From Megamerina dolium (Eukaryota > Arthropoda > Insecta > Diptera > Megamerinidae): a DNA stretch of 64,000 nt. The notes under the pieces are model-generated. The model was not told the origin of the DNA. It saw only the letters and a program-made list of their open reading frames with translations, and did no database searches. The position numbers and the translations under genes are program-made. Positions 36,301-47,339 of this stretch are shown here, in pieces (position 1 is the stretch's first letter; each line of letters starts with the position of its first letter). Location of the stretch: the NCBI GenBank assembly GCA_963854835.1, contig OY978525.1, positions 108,260,917 through 108,324,916 on the forward strand. Direction: 5' to 3'.

Positions 36301-37693
36301 CTCTAACACAAATGCATGCATATCAACAGTATTGATGCATTCTTGTTAACCTAGTACCTCATGCTCACTTTTAATCACTTTTGATCAATATGCACCTGTG
36401 CCTCCCTTTATTCACACTCTTCTTCTTCCGTATTCCATATGAAGTATAAATATTTAAAATTAAATATTTTTCTCTGAATGGTAATATATGAAATATAATT
36501 CTTATATGCTTTATATACATTAAAGGTTAAGTGATGCATCTTTAGCAGGTGAAGGCATGCAAAGCCAGCAAAGAGCCTTTGATTAAGTAGTTTAATCGAC
36601 AGCATTAAAATTAAAGGTGATTTTTTTTTTTCAATTTGGTCCGTTTTAGGTGGTTAGTTGAAACACTTCCAAAATGAGTGCTTTCAAGACAGATTCCATC
36701 GGAATTATTTCGAAAGTTCGTCTCTTGAAATTAGCTCATTGAGCGATTTTAGGTTAGACTTCTGAGAGCCTTCTGCTTTGAAAACTAATACTGCCCAAGT
36801 GTAATCAGTGTCGCCATCCCGATGATTATTCACCTTTTCGTTAAAGGTATCGTAATCTCCCTCTTCAAAGGATTAAGAAAACGAATAAGTTACGTAGGTA
36901 ACCCCTACAGAACTACTTCACATTTAGACACCCTTGTATGTATGCTAACGATTGAGCTACCACAAGTGGTAATTAGTTCTAGAGCCTACTGCTTCAATAA
37001 TAGGTCCCTTGAAGACCTTATAAAACGGCCTCTCACCAAGACAATCACCATGGATGCCCAATAATCATTGGTTATCTCTTCAAAACAAACGCCTGACTTC
37101 ACCATCTGTATAGTACAGGGTATTATTATACATATTTATGCTTATAGACGTAGATAGCAGGGGTCAAATCGTAGGATATATTGTATTTGTAATAAAAGAA
37201 GCTCCAACCGAGCCCAACACTCCCAGTGTAGGTGAATTTACTTATTCATAGGCTAAGTACTGCGTAATTCGGTTCTCCTCCCACAAAAAAAGTTTGTCTG
37301 TGTCCCTCTTGTTTCGGCCCTGGCAGACTGAGCGTTCACCGCAGCTGAAAACAATAGGAACGCGTTACAATGTATTAGGGATTTTTCTAAAAAGATTTCC
37401 AATATGGCCCATATGGGTGATAGTTAGAGAGTTAAAATGTTCCAAGAAAATAATCCTAATAGTAGAGCAAAATAGAATTGAGAATTTTTTTACCAAGGGG
37501 AAATGATGTCGTGTGAGATTTGTTTGGTTCATCCCCGAGAGATTGTGTTACACTGTGTTATCTGGGTTCAATGAGAGGAAAAATTCTCAAATTCTATTTT
37601 TTTAGAAAAAGCAACCAATTTTTGTGGAAGAAGGATCCTATTTTTTCCATAGTATGTGTATATAGTATGTAAAATAAATCATTAAATAGATAA
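36301..37693. other. Mixed spacer, one more repeat-family scrap
   Basis: 37400-37470 contains GGTGATAGTTAGAGAGTTAA then AATGTTCCAAGAAAATAATC, a short scrap of the same TTAA-cored family. 36640-37360 is less AT-rich with open frames (36822-37064, 37294-37506) but I recognise no protein motif in it. It could be an unknown decayed element. Confidence 0.5.
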
Positions 37694-38010
37694 ATATGGG
37701 GCACTTATAAGCCCCGAAAAGCCCTTTGGCCGAGTTCCTTTCCATTACTGTCCTGCATGTTAAATTTTGGACAATATTAGAAGGGACTATTTAGCCGGTT
37801 CCGAACGGCAGATCCCTTGTGACATCACTTTTTCTGAGCTTTGTCACAAATTTCTTTTAGAAGCTTATCCATGGCAAATTTTGACTGCCGGAAGAATTCC
37901 CGCTTTCTTGCCGACAAGTGGCTAGCGTTCAAAAGGAAAATCGTTTTGATATCAATTTTATGCTTCAGCCGGAAATTGAATGTGTGACCTACAGATCAGA
38001 AGCTCATCGA
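37694..38010 (-). mobile_element. tRNA-derived SINE, copy 3 (minus, head truncated)
   Basis: On the minus strand the body is intact in order (ATCAAAACGATTTTCCTTTT, TGCCGTTCGGAACCGGCTAA, TCCAAAATTTAACATGCAGG, GGGGCTTATAAGTGCCCC). The tRNA-like head stops after the GATCTGTAGGTCACACATTCAATTTCCGGC region; box A is missing. No T tail is visible at the 3' end (37694). Confidence 0.82.
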
Positions 38011-38580
38011 ATTTCACACCTCCGCCTTCTTCTTCAAAAATATATACATATTTAACTATTGGGTGTACAAGTGAAAGTTAAAGGATTTTTTCGTAAATTT
38101 GAAGCTTAATTAAAAAAAAAATTGCTGCAATATATCGTATTCAAAGTATTTTCCTTCGGTAGCCACAACATTTTCCCATCTTTGGGGGAGTGCATGAATT
38201 CCATCCCAATAGAATCGATAAAATTTTGAGGCCGAGAACCTCAATAGACCCAATTTATGATACCTTCGACTAAAGTGAAGCATATTCCGGACAAGGCATT
38301 CTGCATTGCTGGAAGCAAGTGATAGTGAGAGGGGACAATGTCTGGGCTATATGGAGAGTGGGATAAGACTCCCCATCGGGACTCTTTGCGCAGAATTGTC
38401 ATGATGGAAAATCCATGACTCGTATATGGTCGCCTCTGTTCGTTTTTGTTCAATGCTGCCTTTAATTTGATGAGTTGTTGCCAGTAGTGTTCCCCATTAA
38501 TGCTGTTTCATCCCGTTTTAGTAGCTCATAATACACCATACCCTTCTGATCCTGACAAATACATAGCATCACCTTAGAAC

Positions 38581-39525
38581 TTTGGCAGGCAAGGATCATG
38601 ACCAATATTGGTGGCAGTAGTCACTCATGGCTAAAGTTAGCCAGTCCGTAATAATGTATGCGGCACCAATATGGTGGGAAGCCCTACGCCAGAAGACATA
38701 TGCCTAGATGGCGAAAAAAGTCTACCGACTGAGCGCTATGAGGATCATATGCACCTTCAGAAGAGTGTCGTACGCGGCTGCAGGTGTTATATCTGGCACC
38801 ATGCCATCGCATATAATGGCATCGGGGCTGCACAGAATCTATAGCAGGACTAAGAGTCTGCACAGACATCTAACGGATGACGAGCGAAAAAAGGAGAGGC
38901 AGCCGAACCGGGACGCCGCAAGTAAAGTAAGATGGACGCACAGGCTCATCAAGAACGTCCAAACCTGGGTTGAGAGAAGTGACGGTGAGACTGACTACTA
39001 CCTGAGGCAGTTTTTGACCGATCACGGGCGCTACAGGGAGTACCCCCTCAGGTTCGGCCATGACAATGCCATAGACTGCTCGTTCTGTGGCAGTGTCGGC
39101 GAAAACGCGGCAGCCATCGAGAAAATCTTTGGAGTCCTCTTTGACACCAGACAATATCGTGGGCCATATATTAGAATCGAGATTGGTGTGGTCACAGATG
39201 AAGGCGTGGTCAACGGCAGCCCTTCTATAGCTCAGAATAAAGGAGCGTCAGCGAAGAACTGCAACCAAAGAAACAGTGAGTATTACTGTTGAAAGAGAAT
39301 AGCCGTAATGGCTAAGCTAGGCCCTGTATCGTAATGATTAACGGCGGTCCCGCAGGGCTGATAACTAGCTATAGAAATCAGAGTTAAGGGTTTAGTACAT
39401 AGGCGTACTGTTTCGCGAGTCCAGCATAGTAAGATAGTACTGACTGGGCGTGGTTCCAAATGAGGTGTACCATCGCAGATGACGGTATCTTGTAAATATT
39501 CCCCCTCTGAATTAAAAAAAAAAAA
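38581..39525 (+). mobile_element. R1-clade LINE 3' fragment with poly(A)
   Basis: Inserted in the mariner with near-perfect 8-bp duplications CTTAGAAC (38573-38580) and CTTATAAC (39526-39533). It ends in a 12-A tail (39514-39525). It encodes the C-terminal part of an R1-type ORF2 and is noticeably GC-richer than its surroundings. The 5' end is truncated. Confidence 0.88.
38640..39292 (+). pseudogene. R1-type ORF2 C-terminal region
   Basis: After YAAPIWWEALRQKTYA-stop, an open stretch from 38708 reads RLSAMRIICTFRRVSYAAAG, VISGTMPSHIMASGLHRIYS and KVRWTHRLIKNVQTWVERSD. It then continues GETDYYLRQFLTDHGRYREY, with RFGHDNAIDCSFCGSVGENA. This is the typical R1-clade thumb/C-terminal zinc-knuckle region (the CxxC is present; the following His/Cys are altered, reading AAAIEKIFGVLFDT in place of a H....C pattern). 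A stop at 39292. 5' RT and endonuclease are absent. Confidence 0.85.
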
Positions 39526-40043
39526 CTTATAACTATGGGTATTTGACTTTTGAGTCGATTTGACTGGCTTAGGCTTGTCGTAATAGATTCATTTTTCATC
39601 ACCAGTAACTAAACGATGCATAAGAGGCTTCCCTTTGTACCGCTGTACCAGCATGCTGCTTAGATGCAATAAAATGGCTTGTTGAGTCACTCTCAAAGAG
39701 TCATTAAGCTCCATTTGAGTTTGAAATGAGTCTTCGTCCAAAAAAGGCCTTCAATTCGGCGTCCTTACGCTTCACCGTCTAAACCAAAATGCACAAGTTA
39801 AAATTGATGGAGCATATTCACCAAAATCCTCATACCACATGCGATGACTTTCCACGAATTTCGCTTACCGCGAATGACGTTTTGTAGGCACAGAAGTTGA
39901 CATAGTTGGAGCTAAAAAAATTTATTGTTGAAATGACAACAAAAAATGACACATACTGTGATCTCAATGGCCTCTGACTTGCCTGATGTTCTTCTTATAC
40001 AAATTACGAAAGACAGAATTGATGCAGAGCCAATTCAGAGCTA

Positions 40044-40948
40044 GCGGGTGCCATAGCTCAGTGGTTAGTGCGTTGGCTTTCTGATCTGTAGGTCGTGGGC
40101 TCAAATCCCGGCTGAAGCATAACTGTTTGTGTGAGAGAGTTTTTATGCCGGTGGGCTTGACCCGTTCTTATTCCAGAAGTACGTTCCTGCCGCTGTTGCT
40201 GTTACTGCTGTGGGTTGCACTTGGCGCACAAATAAACACTTATGTTTTCCTTTTGTTTAACAATAAGACAAATTTTATTGCTTTTAAACTTGAGCTTAAC
40301 TTGTATATGGGTGATTATATTTATTCACTTTAATTTGGAAAAATAACAATATTATTTTGTACACTAGCACTGCACTGGTCTCACTTCGGAAGTAAATTTG
40401 AAATTGATCAGCGAAAAAGAAGTTAACACCAGATTTTAACCAAATAAAGAGGAAGTAAAAGAGAGAGAGAGAGAGAGAGAGAGAATATAAGAAATACCAC
40501 GAGATAAACAATATTGAGCGGAATGGGAAGAGTTGGCAAAAATCGGTGATGCCAGATCGCTACTCAACCCATTCCCGCAATTTAGAACACAGTGCAGTGC
40601 ATAGATATGTTTTGGCGTAGACAATAATAAATTTAATAAAATTTAACAAATTTAATATCGAAAAGTTTTTTCGAACGGTACCTACCTGTCGGCAAGAATT
40701 GGTAATTTTTTTCGGCCGTAACAATTTGCCAAAAATGCTTCTTAAAAGAGCTCTGTAATCAAAGTAAGTTAAAGTGATGTCACAAGGGTTCTGCCATTCG
40801 GAACCGGCTAATATAAGTAGGTCCCTTCTAATGCTGTCCAAATTTAACAAGCACAATAGTATTGGAAGAAAAGCTTGGTGGTATCACAATGGGCCTTTCT
40901 TGCCTAAGTGTGTCCTCTCAGGGAGAGGGCAGCCACATAATCTAACCT
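40044..40948 (+). mobile_element. tRNA-derived SINE, copy 4, split by an insertion
   Basis: Perfect 12-bp duplications AATTCAGAGCTA at 40032-40043 and 40949-40960 bracket a SINE. Its head (GGTGCCATAGCTCAGTGG box A; GGGCTCAAATCCCGG box B) lies at 40046-40118 and its body at 40624-40948. The anticodon position in the head reads TCT, suggesting a tRNA-Arg ancestor (inference). The 3' end differs from other copies: CCTAAGTGTGTCC...GCAGCCACATAATC instead of a T tail. The 500 bp at 40124-40623 is a separate insertion. Confidence 0.9.
40124..40623. mobile_element. Solo-LTR-like insertion within the SINE
   Basis: 500 bp starting TGTTTGTGTGAG and ending GGCGTAGACA (TG...CA termini), flanked by ATAAC (40119-40123) and ATAAT (40624-40628), a 5-bp duplication with one change. 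It has an AATAAA at ~40231 and a GA repeat at 40460-40484, and no coding capacity. Solo LTRs arise by recombination between the two LTRs of a retrotransposon. No second copy is present in the window to confirm the class. Confidence 0.6.
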
Positions 40949-40960
40949 AATTCAGAGCTA

Positions 40961-42401
40961 ATTCAGCAAATTAGCAACTTTTTCCTATCAGAAGAAATAC
41001 CAATCGTTTGCCTTGGTATTTGAGCATATAGCGGAGGCCAATGTACCAAGACTTGAGCTACAGTAGGTATCCACTTTCAAATATCAGTTCGACGTAATAA
41101 TGCTAATTAAATATTCTTAATCTTTCTCTTCTTTTTATAATAATATTTATTTCAAAATTAATTGGATAAAAACGCTAAAAAATTGTCAAAATGCTATTTG
41201 AATTATAGATACAATTATGTATGTAGTTGCCAATAATAACTACTACTACATGTTTTATAGAATTTTATGAACTTATACAATTGTATACATTTTTATATTT
41301 AACTCTTCAAGGAGTTGTAGTAATTTGTTAATTTTATAGAATGGAAAATATTAAGAAACTTCATAAGTCGAAGAAATAGGCAACTGGTGAGGTAATAGGC
41401 AACAGCATCAATATAATAAATAGTATTTAGAAGTTGCTTCATATTTTGTTGTAATGAAAGTTTTATGAGTTTATCAAACTTTATATATATTTTTTTTCAT
41501 TTCATTCATATTTTGCTCAATTTCATCATTTATTTTTTTTTTTCTTTACTTTAATTTATTCATTTCATTTATGCTTAATTATGAAGTGACTTCACATTGA
41601 CCTGCCATTTTCTATCGCCTCCTATCGTTGAGTACTTAGCACAAAATGGCAATTTTAAAGAGTGGCCGCTTAAAAGTTTTCCAGAAAAAAAAAAAAAAAA
41701 AAAAAACATTGAAACAGAAAACTTATTTTCTTCATAATTGCCATAACAGTAAAAGTTGTAGTTAGTTGTAGTTAGCGTTTAGTAGTTGCAACTTTAAAAT
41801 TTCTGACTAATTAACTTGTGTGTCTTCAGATACAATGAAGAAGATAGAAATAGCATATAAGGAAGGATGCGATAGAATGAAGAAATGAAGGAAAATGTTA
41901 AAAATAAAATTTAAATTTAATAGAAAAGAATCATCATGAAGTCCTATTGATATTAAATCCATACCAGCAAGTTGCTAACCCAATATTTTCACACATCAAC
42001 CAGTTTATGTGTTTAAATCATTCTTTTTTTTTTGGTTACAATTGACGACATTAGTTGATATGAAATGCCAACAAACTGAAGCGAGTTGGCATCACTGAAA
42101 TTAACCGCAAAGCATAGCATGTGCGCGCTCAACTGACAATCAAATGTTCAGGTGAGTGCAGAAGAACGTAAATAGACGACGGCAACAATGATGGCTGCAG
42201 ATGATGAAAGGCATAAAAGCAATTTAACCACTAGCTAATATGAGCTTTACACTAACATAATAATAATAACCATAACAATATGGCGAACTGTAACTACTCC
42301 GTCAAATAGGATTGCATTCCACCAACTAAGCAACCACATTTAGATGTTGCTTGCCGACTCGTCTGTGTTTTTGACTATTTCAGTCGACCAATATAAGCTA
42401 A

Positions 42402-42435
<34 letters not shown>

Positions 42436-42900
42436 GCATATGGTGATGACATTCACACGCTTCGTTTGCGCTTTACTTCAGATCCGTATTTAACCACATT
42501 TCCGGCTGTTAAGATTACACTTCCGTTTTGGTACTTAACACACGACAATCAGGCTGGCAGACAGACTCAGGCTGGCAGACATACATGAATTACTCCCGAC
42601 AAATATATACGCAGGCAAACATTTAAACGTTTGTGGCTTTTTACTAACTCAAATATGTATGAGTATTTGCATTTGTATTTTGTATACCTATAACGTGTGC
42701 CCACCTCACCTCATCATATCATATCCGGTGTTGTATGGGTTTAGTGATAAATTTTCACACTTTTTTTTTTTGTATGAGAAATATTTTTTATTTCAATTTC
42801 GTTTATCAGTAATATTTCGCCATTTGCAATTCCACTACTGTGTGCGGTGGCCAAAAACTTTTAAAATTGCCGGCAACTCGTAAGTATTTCTATTACAGTC
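40961..42900. other. AT-rich spacer
   Basis: A ~25-base A run near 41682-41706, a TTG repeat at 42402-42436 and a short direct duplication CAGGCTGGCAGACA at about 42549-42582. No gene recognised. Confidence 0.6.
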
Positions 42901-43224
42901 ACACTATAAACCTTCATGTAGTTAGAGAATCGGTCCTGGGCTCATTTGGAAGATATCTCTCAAGATATTGCTCAGTGCGATATCTAACATTTTGACTCGC
43001 TCAAAGACACCCCAAATATCAAATTCTCTTTGAATTGAAGATGTTTCACGTTCTATAATGCATAGATTTAGAATGGTTGCTGGACCTGCTGTATTAGATC
43101 TGAACATCAGGATTGCTATCTTGGAGTCTGGTATAATGTTTTCCACTATTACAACTCGCTGCTGTTGGGAATTCTTCGCATATTAAGAGAACAACCAGAG
43201 ACTACATAAAAATTGATGATAGAT
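42901..43224 (-). other. Open but unidentified stretch next to the RTE 3' end
   Basis: A 74-codon minus frame (42922-43146) beginning MENIIPDSKIAILMFRSN has ordinary amino-acid composition, unlike the low-complexity frames around it. I recognise no family. It may be a decayed piece of another element. Not called as a gene. Confidence 0.3.
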
Positions 43225-44800
43225 TTAGGCCGAACATATAATGCGGCGCCAGCCTTCTTTATTCTTCGCTTGCTGGTGCCAAATGGATATTCCAAGCGCC
43301 GCCAAGTAACCCAACCCTTAGTGCTTCCAACGGAAGTTTGGTCTTCCTCTTCTTCTGCGTGCCGTATTAAATACCCTCTTCGCTGGAGCGTCTTCATCCA
43401 TTCGCTCGACATGACCCAGCCAGCGCAGCCGCTGGATTTTGATTCGCTTGACTATGTCAATGTCAGCGTACAGCTCATACAGCTCATCGTTGTACCTCAT
43501 TCGGTACTCGCCATCAACACAAATAGGTAGGAAGATCTTGCGCAGAACTTTTCTCTCGAAAACTCACAGCATCCTCTCATCCGTGGTGGAAATTGTCCAG
43601 GTTTCTGCGACATATCTTAGGACAGGAATAATGAGGGACTTGTAGAGTGTGATTTTCGATATTCGAGAGAGGGCTAGACTACTCAATTGCTTACTCAGCC
43701 CAAAGTAACACCTGTTAGCAAGAGTTATCCTACGCATGATCTTCAGGCTGACGTCATTACAGCTGTTGATGCTGGTTCCATGATAGATGAAGTCTTTCAC
43801 CATCTCGAAAGTGTAATCGTCAACAGTGTCGTGTTGTTCAAGACGCTGGGACTCTTGGTTTGTTGATACTAGGTACTTCGTCTTGCCCTCGTTCACCATA
43901 AGACCCATTCTCGTTCTAATTCAGAGAATACTGCAGAATACTGCGAGTTGATACCGATTATGTCAATATCGTCGGCATACGCCATATGTTGTAAATCTGC
44001 AGCTCGTATAATTTTCTCCATAATAAGGTTGAAGAAATTACACGATAACAAATCACCTTGTCTAAAACCTCCACAATTTTCACTGCACATCGAGAGTTAA
44101 GCAGTGTCATTTTGCAAAGTCGAATGAGTTTTGTAGGTATACCAAAATCTGACATAGTTGTGTAGAGGACAGTACCTTATCGGACTGTCGAAAGCGGCTT
44201 TATAATCGACGAATTGGTGATGTGTGTCGATCTGTTTTTCTTGGGTATTTTTCAAGATTTTGGTGTAGTGTGGATATTTTGATCGATGGTGGATTTATTC
44301 GGTCTGAAGCCACACTGATAAATGTCCAATCAGGATGCTGAGCGTCCTTTCTTATGTATGGGTCAGAGAACACTGACACTCCAATCAATATTCGGGCATG
44401 CTTTCGTCCGACCGTATTCTGCTTATGAGATGGTGCATGCAGGTGATCAGCTCATCGTCGCCGGTCTTATACAACTCGACAGGTAGGACATCTGCACCTG
44501 CTGCTTTGTTGTTCTTCAGGTTTATTATGGCTGTTTTAACCTCGTCATGGTCGAGTGGTGAAACGTCAACACCATCACCCGTAATTGGGGTGTTCGAGCA
44601 ATCTCCTCCACTACCGGAATTCTTCATAGCATCGCCATTCAGTAACTTGGTGGAGTGTTCCCTCCATAGACTCAGTATGCTCTGGACATCCGTAACCAGA
44701 TTCCCATTTCCGTCACAGCAAGAAGAGTCTCCGGGATTTAAAACGCCACTCAGGCGCTTGATCTTCTCGAAGAATATTCGAGTCTCATTCCTGACGCCGC
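43225..44800 (-). pseudogene. RTE-like reverse transcriptase, multiple frameshifts
   Basis: In order: SSCCDGNGNLVTDVQSILSL with WREHSTKLLNGDA; DHDEVKTAIINLKNNKAAGA then DVLPVELYK (44385-44627); a deletion after MPEY removing the YRGISLLS motif; a decayed motif A; and GFRQGDLLSCNFFNLIMEKI (motif B, Q replacing the usual E context), with the catalytic MAYADDIDIIG present at about 43980. Next come NEGKTKYLV, the long stretch ITLANRCYFGLSKQLSSLAL, then RIKIQRLRWLGHVERMDEDA and RRRRGRPNFRW. It keeps the YADD lost by the 61772 copy, but several stops and frameshifts make it inactive. Confidence 0.85.
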
Positions 44801-44805
44801 ACTAC
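43225..44805 (-). mobile_element. RTE-like LINE, 5'-truncated and degraded (minus)
   Basis: This is the same family as the copies at 8463, 55368 and 61772. It starts in the linker between endonuclease and reverse transcriptase (NETRIFFEKIKRLSG) and ends at the family stop codon (43225) after the shared GWRRIICSA. No 3' repeat tail or target duplication was recognised. Confidence 0.87.
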
Positions 44806-45299
44806 ATCTGTACATGTGTACGTTGATTGGAGGAAACCATTGAGTAAGAAATAAGGAAATCAAAAACCAATGAAAGAATCTCATTGCCATTGCCAAGAAA
44901 TTTCCATCAATTCGTGCAATTCGATATAAAAAGTAGTGTAGTGGTAACAGCATGTGCATTCAATACTCTAGCGGATATGGCCAGACATAGAGATGGACAG
45001 AGATATATGTAGAGAGTATTACTTAAAAATTTGCAGATGACAGAATATTTAAGTTATATGTACAGTACATATAGAAAAATATGTAAAAAAAATATATATA
45101 TTCTTTAAGGCAAAAGGATACACATACATTGATGAAAACCAGAAGAAGGAAGATAAGAACAAGTAGAAAAGTATGTAGATATATACTAGTGTATATAAAT
45201 ACATAGGTATAACACCAATGTACATACATCATTTAGGTATAAACCCAGTAGTAAATTTTTGATTAAGTCCCTGACAAAATCCTTCTTCATCAAGTAGTC
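44806..45299. other. Spacer
   Basis: AT-rich, no gene recognised. Confidence 0.55.
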
Positions 45300-45725
45300 C
45301 ACGAGAAACCAGACTGAAATCTGTTAGAGGATATGAGCCCTACGGCTGATATCTCTGAGGGCCAATCATAAGTGTTACGGGCACTCCGACCAAAAGAGGT
45401 CTCTTGTACCCAAGCCCGTCTACGACACTAGAATCTCCTCTACCTTTTTAATAAAAGATCGAATTGATCTTGTCGCAATTTTGATGATTGAAGTTGGTGT
45501 TGGGAAACTCAGCTGAAAGTGTTTGAGGCGAAGTCTGGCCAAGGCTGGATATTCGCAAAATATGTGGATCGATGTTTTATCCTCCTCCAGACAGAGTCTA
45601 CACTCCGTGTCAGAGGATAATCTTATTTTGTGGAAGTGGTACTTTAACCAGTTATCTCCTGAGAAATAGAAATAGAAATAGTAGATTTGTTCTGCTAAGG
45701 CTAATTCTGTCAAAAGCCTTATCAA
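45300..45725 (-). mobile_element. LINE ORF2 C-terminal fragment (Jockey/I group)
   Basis: The minus strand encodes SGDNWLKYHFHKIRLSSDTE then CRLCLEEDKTSIHIFCEYPA with LARLRLKH. This is the CxxC....H....C zinc-knuckle typical of the C-terminus of LINE ORF2 proteins. The protein runs to a stop at 45420. No 5' RT is nearby and element ends were not found. Confidence 0.72.
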
Positions 45726-46430
45726 AGGTGATATTCTTTCGAAATGTCCGTCTTTGACTTTCGGTTTGGCCTATTATCAATAGCCGCACGCACCTTATCC
45801 ATTGGTAAATTGGCCACAGAATGAATCAATGCTGTCTTAAGATAATGAATGTTGGGGTATCTTTTGTGGTAAAGTATGTCCTCTAACTGTCCACAATCCT
45901 GTGGGTTTAAATCAGAATATCCAGGGGGCATTCTGCAGAGGAAATGAATGCTTGTAAATTGTTTTGGAGTCAAGTATGAATCGTTTTAGCTTAGATTACC
46001 CTTTTCGACCAATGGAATCAGTTCAGATGCTTACTTAGATGATCGTGTATAGACCTTAACGATTTGCATATTTAATTTTTCTTGCATGGGTAATAATTTT
46101 TTCATCGGTAGACAACATGTTTCTGTGGAAATTATCAGCGGGCTTTTGCTTTTTTCCATCCTACAATATTTTTTTTAAAGCTGCATTCAACAATTGTCCA
46201 GTATGCCGTTTGAAAGCCACAAGTTCCAAGTCCGTTTTAATAATCCGGCTCATCTGGACCATATTTTTTTTGGTTTTCTGAACGGACTTCGCTGAATTTT
46301 TAATTTGAAAACTTTGTTCACTTGAGCAGTTCGAACCAACCGATGGCGATTACCAGTCTCCTCAAACAGTTTTATGCACCGATAGACGAATATACGACTA
46401 ATCCCGAGCGGGCGAATCGTTTCGAAATGA
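45726..46430 (-). pseudogene. Tc1/mariner-like transposase, heavily decayed
   Basis: Near 46430 the minus strand reads ETIRPLGISRIFVYRCIKLF then EETGNRHRLVRTAQV, the N-terminal HTH and GRPR-like region of a Tc1-type transposase. The C-terminal end is at 45722-45973: MPPGYSDLNPQDCGQLEDIL (third catalytic Asp in SDLNPQD), YPNIHYLKTALIHSVANLPM and VRAAIDNRPNR. The middle is present but full of stops. No inverted ends recognised. Confidence 0.75.
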
Positions 46431-46720
46431 ACGACCCATACGGATGGTAGCTAAAGGGTTCAAATATTCAGAGCAAATAATCCTTGGAAAATTTTAACAA
46501 AGGTCTCCGAAGACAAAAACTATCCTAAATATAATTTTGCATATGCATTTTTCAAATTCCATGATTCTCCTTTCGAGCGAAAATGCAAAATTTTAAAGCA
46601 CTGCAAAAAAAAAAAATTGTGACGTAGTGGAGCAGAAACGGATTAAGGCCTTTTTTACTGAAGTTAAATGCTATCGTTTCAGTCTGGTGTGGTTTACTCA
46701 CGAGACAATGGCCCTTAAAA
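46424..46720. repeat. TTAA-cored repeat family, arm copy A
   Basis: Blocks GGTTCAAATATTC, CTCCGAAGACAAAAACTATC, TTTTGCATATG, GAGCGAAAATGCAAAATTTT, TTGTGACGTAGTGGAGCAGA and AAATGCTATCGT recur in the same order at 46911-47170 (about 480 bp downstream, direct orientation). Non-coding. Confidence 0.72.
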
Positions 46721-46759
46721 TGTGGCATGGAGCTACAGTAGTTGCTTAAAAATAAAGTA

Positions 46760-47170
46760 CTTAAAATTTTAATTCATACAAATTATTTGTCTTTGGTGAC
46801 CTTTAGTGAAATTATCTGGAGAATATTTCTACCGACGACTTTAACCCTTGACCTACTCCCAAATGTTGACTTGTAATGTATTTTTTTTTTAAAAAGGTGT
46901 AAAATTACACATGCTGGTGGTTGTTAGAGGGTTAAAATATTCCAAGAAAATAATTCCCGGAAAATTTTTATATGGATCTCGGAAGACAAGTGCTGTTCTA
47001 AATGTAATTTTGCATATGATTTTTCAGATTCAATGATTCTACTTTTGAGCGAAAAAGCAGAATTTTAAACTAGTGTAAAAAAAAATATTGTGACGTAGTG
47101 AAGCAGAAAGGGATTATGGCTTTTATTACTGAAGAGAAATGCTATCGTCTGCTTTACTGGGTTATTCACC
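46760..47170. repeat. TTAA-cored repeat family, fuller copy B
   Basis: The core 46851-46935 begins TTAACCCTTGACC and ends GTTAGAGGGTTAA. The right flank carries the family blocks (TTCCAAGAAAATAATTCCCGG, CTCGGAAGACAAG, GCGAAAAAGCAG, TGTGACGTAGTGAAGCAGAA). The left flank has a partial mirror image (CTTTGGTGACCTTTAGTG, ATTATCTGGAGAATATTTCT). This matches the layout around 18041-18133. Confidence 0.65.
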
Positions 47171-47339
47171 TAACTTAGTTCAATCTGTCATTCGATCGTT
47201 TCAAATCGTTTCAAATCGTTTATCTCCATTTCGCAAATTTATCCTTACGAACATTAGGGTTGTTGCTACATCATTTCTTAAAATTTTTTTTTATCACAAA
47301 TTGTCGCAACCGATAAAAGTGAAATTTACTAACACGCAG

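Larger units (their letters stand above)
38140..39903 (-). pseudogene. mariner transposase, interrupted
   Basis: A probable start is the ATG at 39903 (MSTSVPTKRHSR-stop). Readable parts: YEDFGEYAPSILTC..FWFRR; AELKAFFWTKTHF with a frameshift; ESLRVTQQAI-type second HTH; LVTGDEK-stop-IYYDKPKP with the first catalytic Asp; then NTHSY. After the LINE the frame continues KVMLCICQDQKGMVYYELLK, a decayed IFHHDN region (second Asp, about 38405) and YSPDIVPSHYHLLPAMQNAL. There the third Asp of the usual SDYHLF is replaced by His. The end is GKYFE near 38135. Multiple stops. Confidence 0.84.
38055..39920 (-). mobile_element. mariner split by an R1-like LINE
   Basis: The minus-strand transposase is found in two parts, 39530-39903 (N-terminal) and ~38100-38580 (C-terminal), separated by the LINE fragment 38581-39525. 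The left end has TTGGGTGTACAAG, close to the GGTGTACAAG of the 1839 mariner. The right terminal repeat was not found. Confidence 0.85.

Noticed and set aside
38870..39154. 94-codon minus open frame within the R1-like fragment
   Set aside because: Shadow of the plus-strand R1 coding region, which has the family motifs.
42922..43146. 74-codon minus frame MENIIPDSK...
   Set aside because: Not low-complexity, but no family recognised and no start or regulatory signal; recorded as unidentified, not as a gene.
44398..44826. 142-codon plus open frame
   Set aside because: Antisense shadow of the RTE-like LINE, whose minus strand carries the RT motifs.
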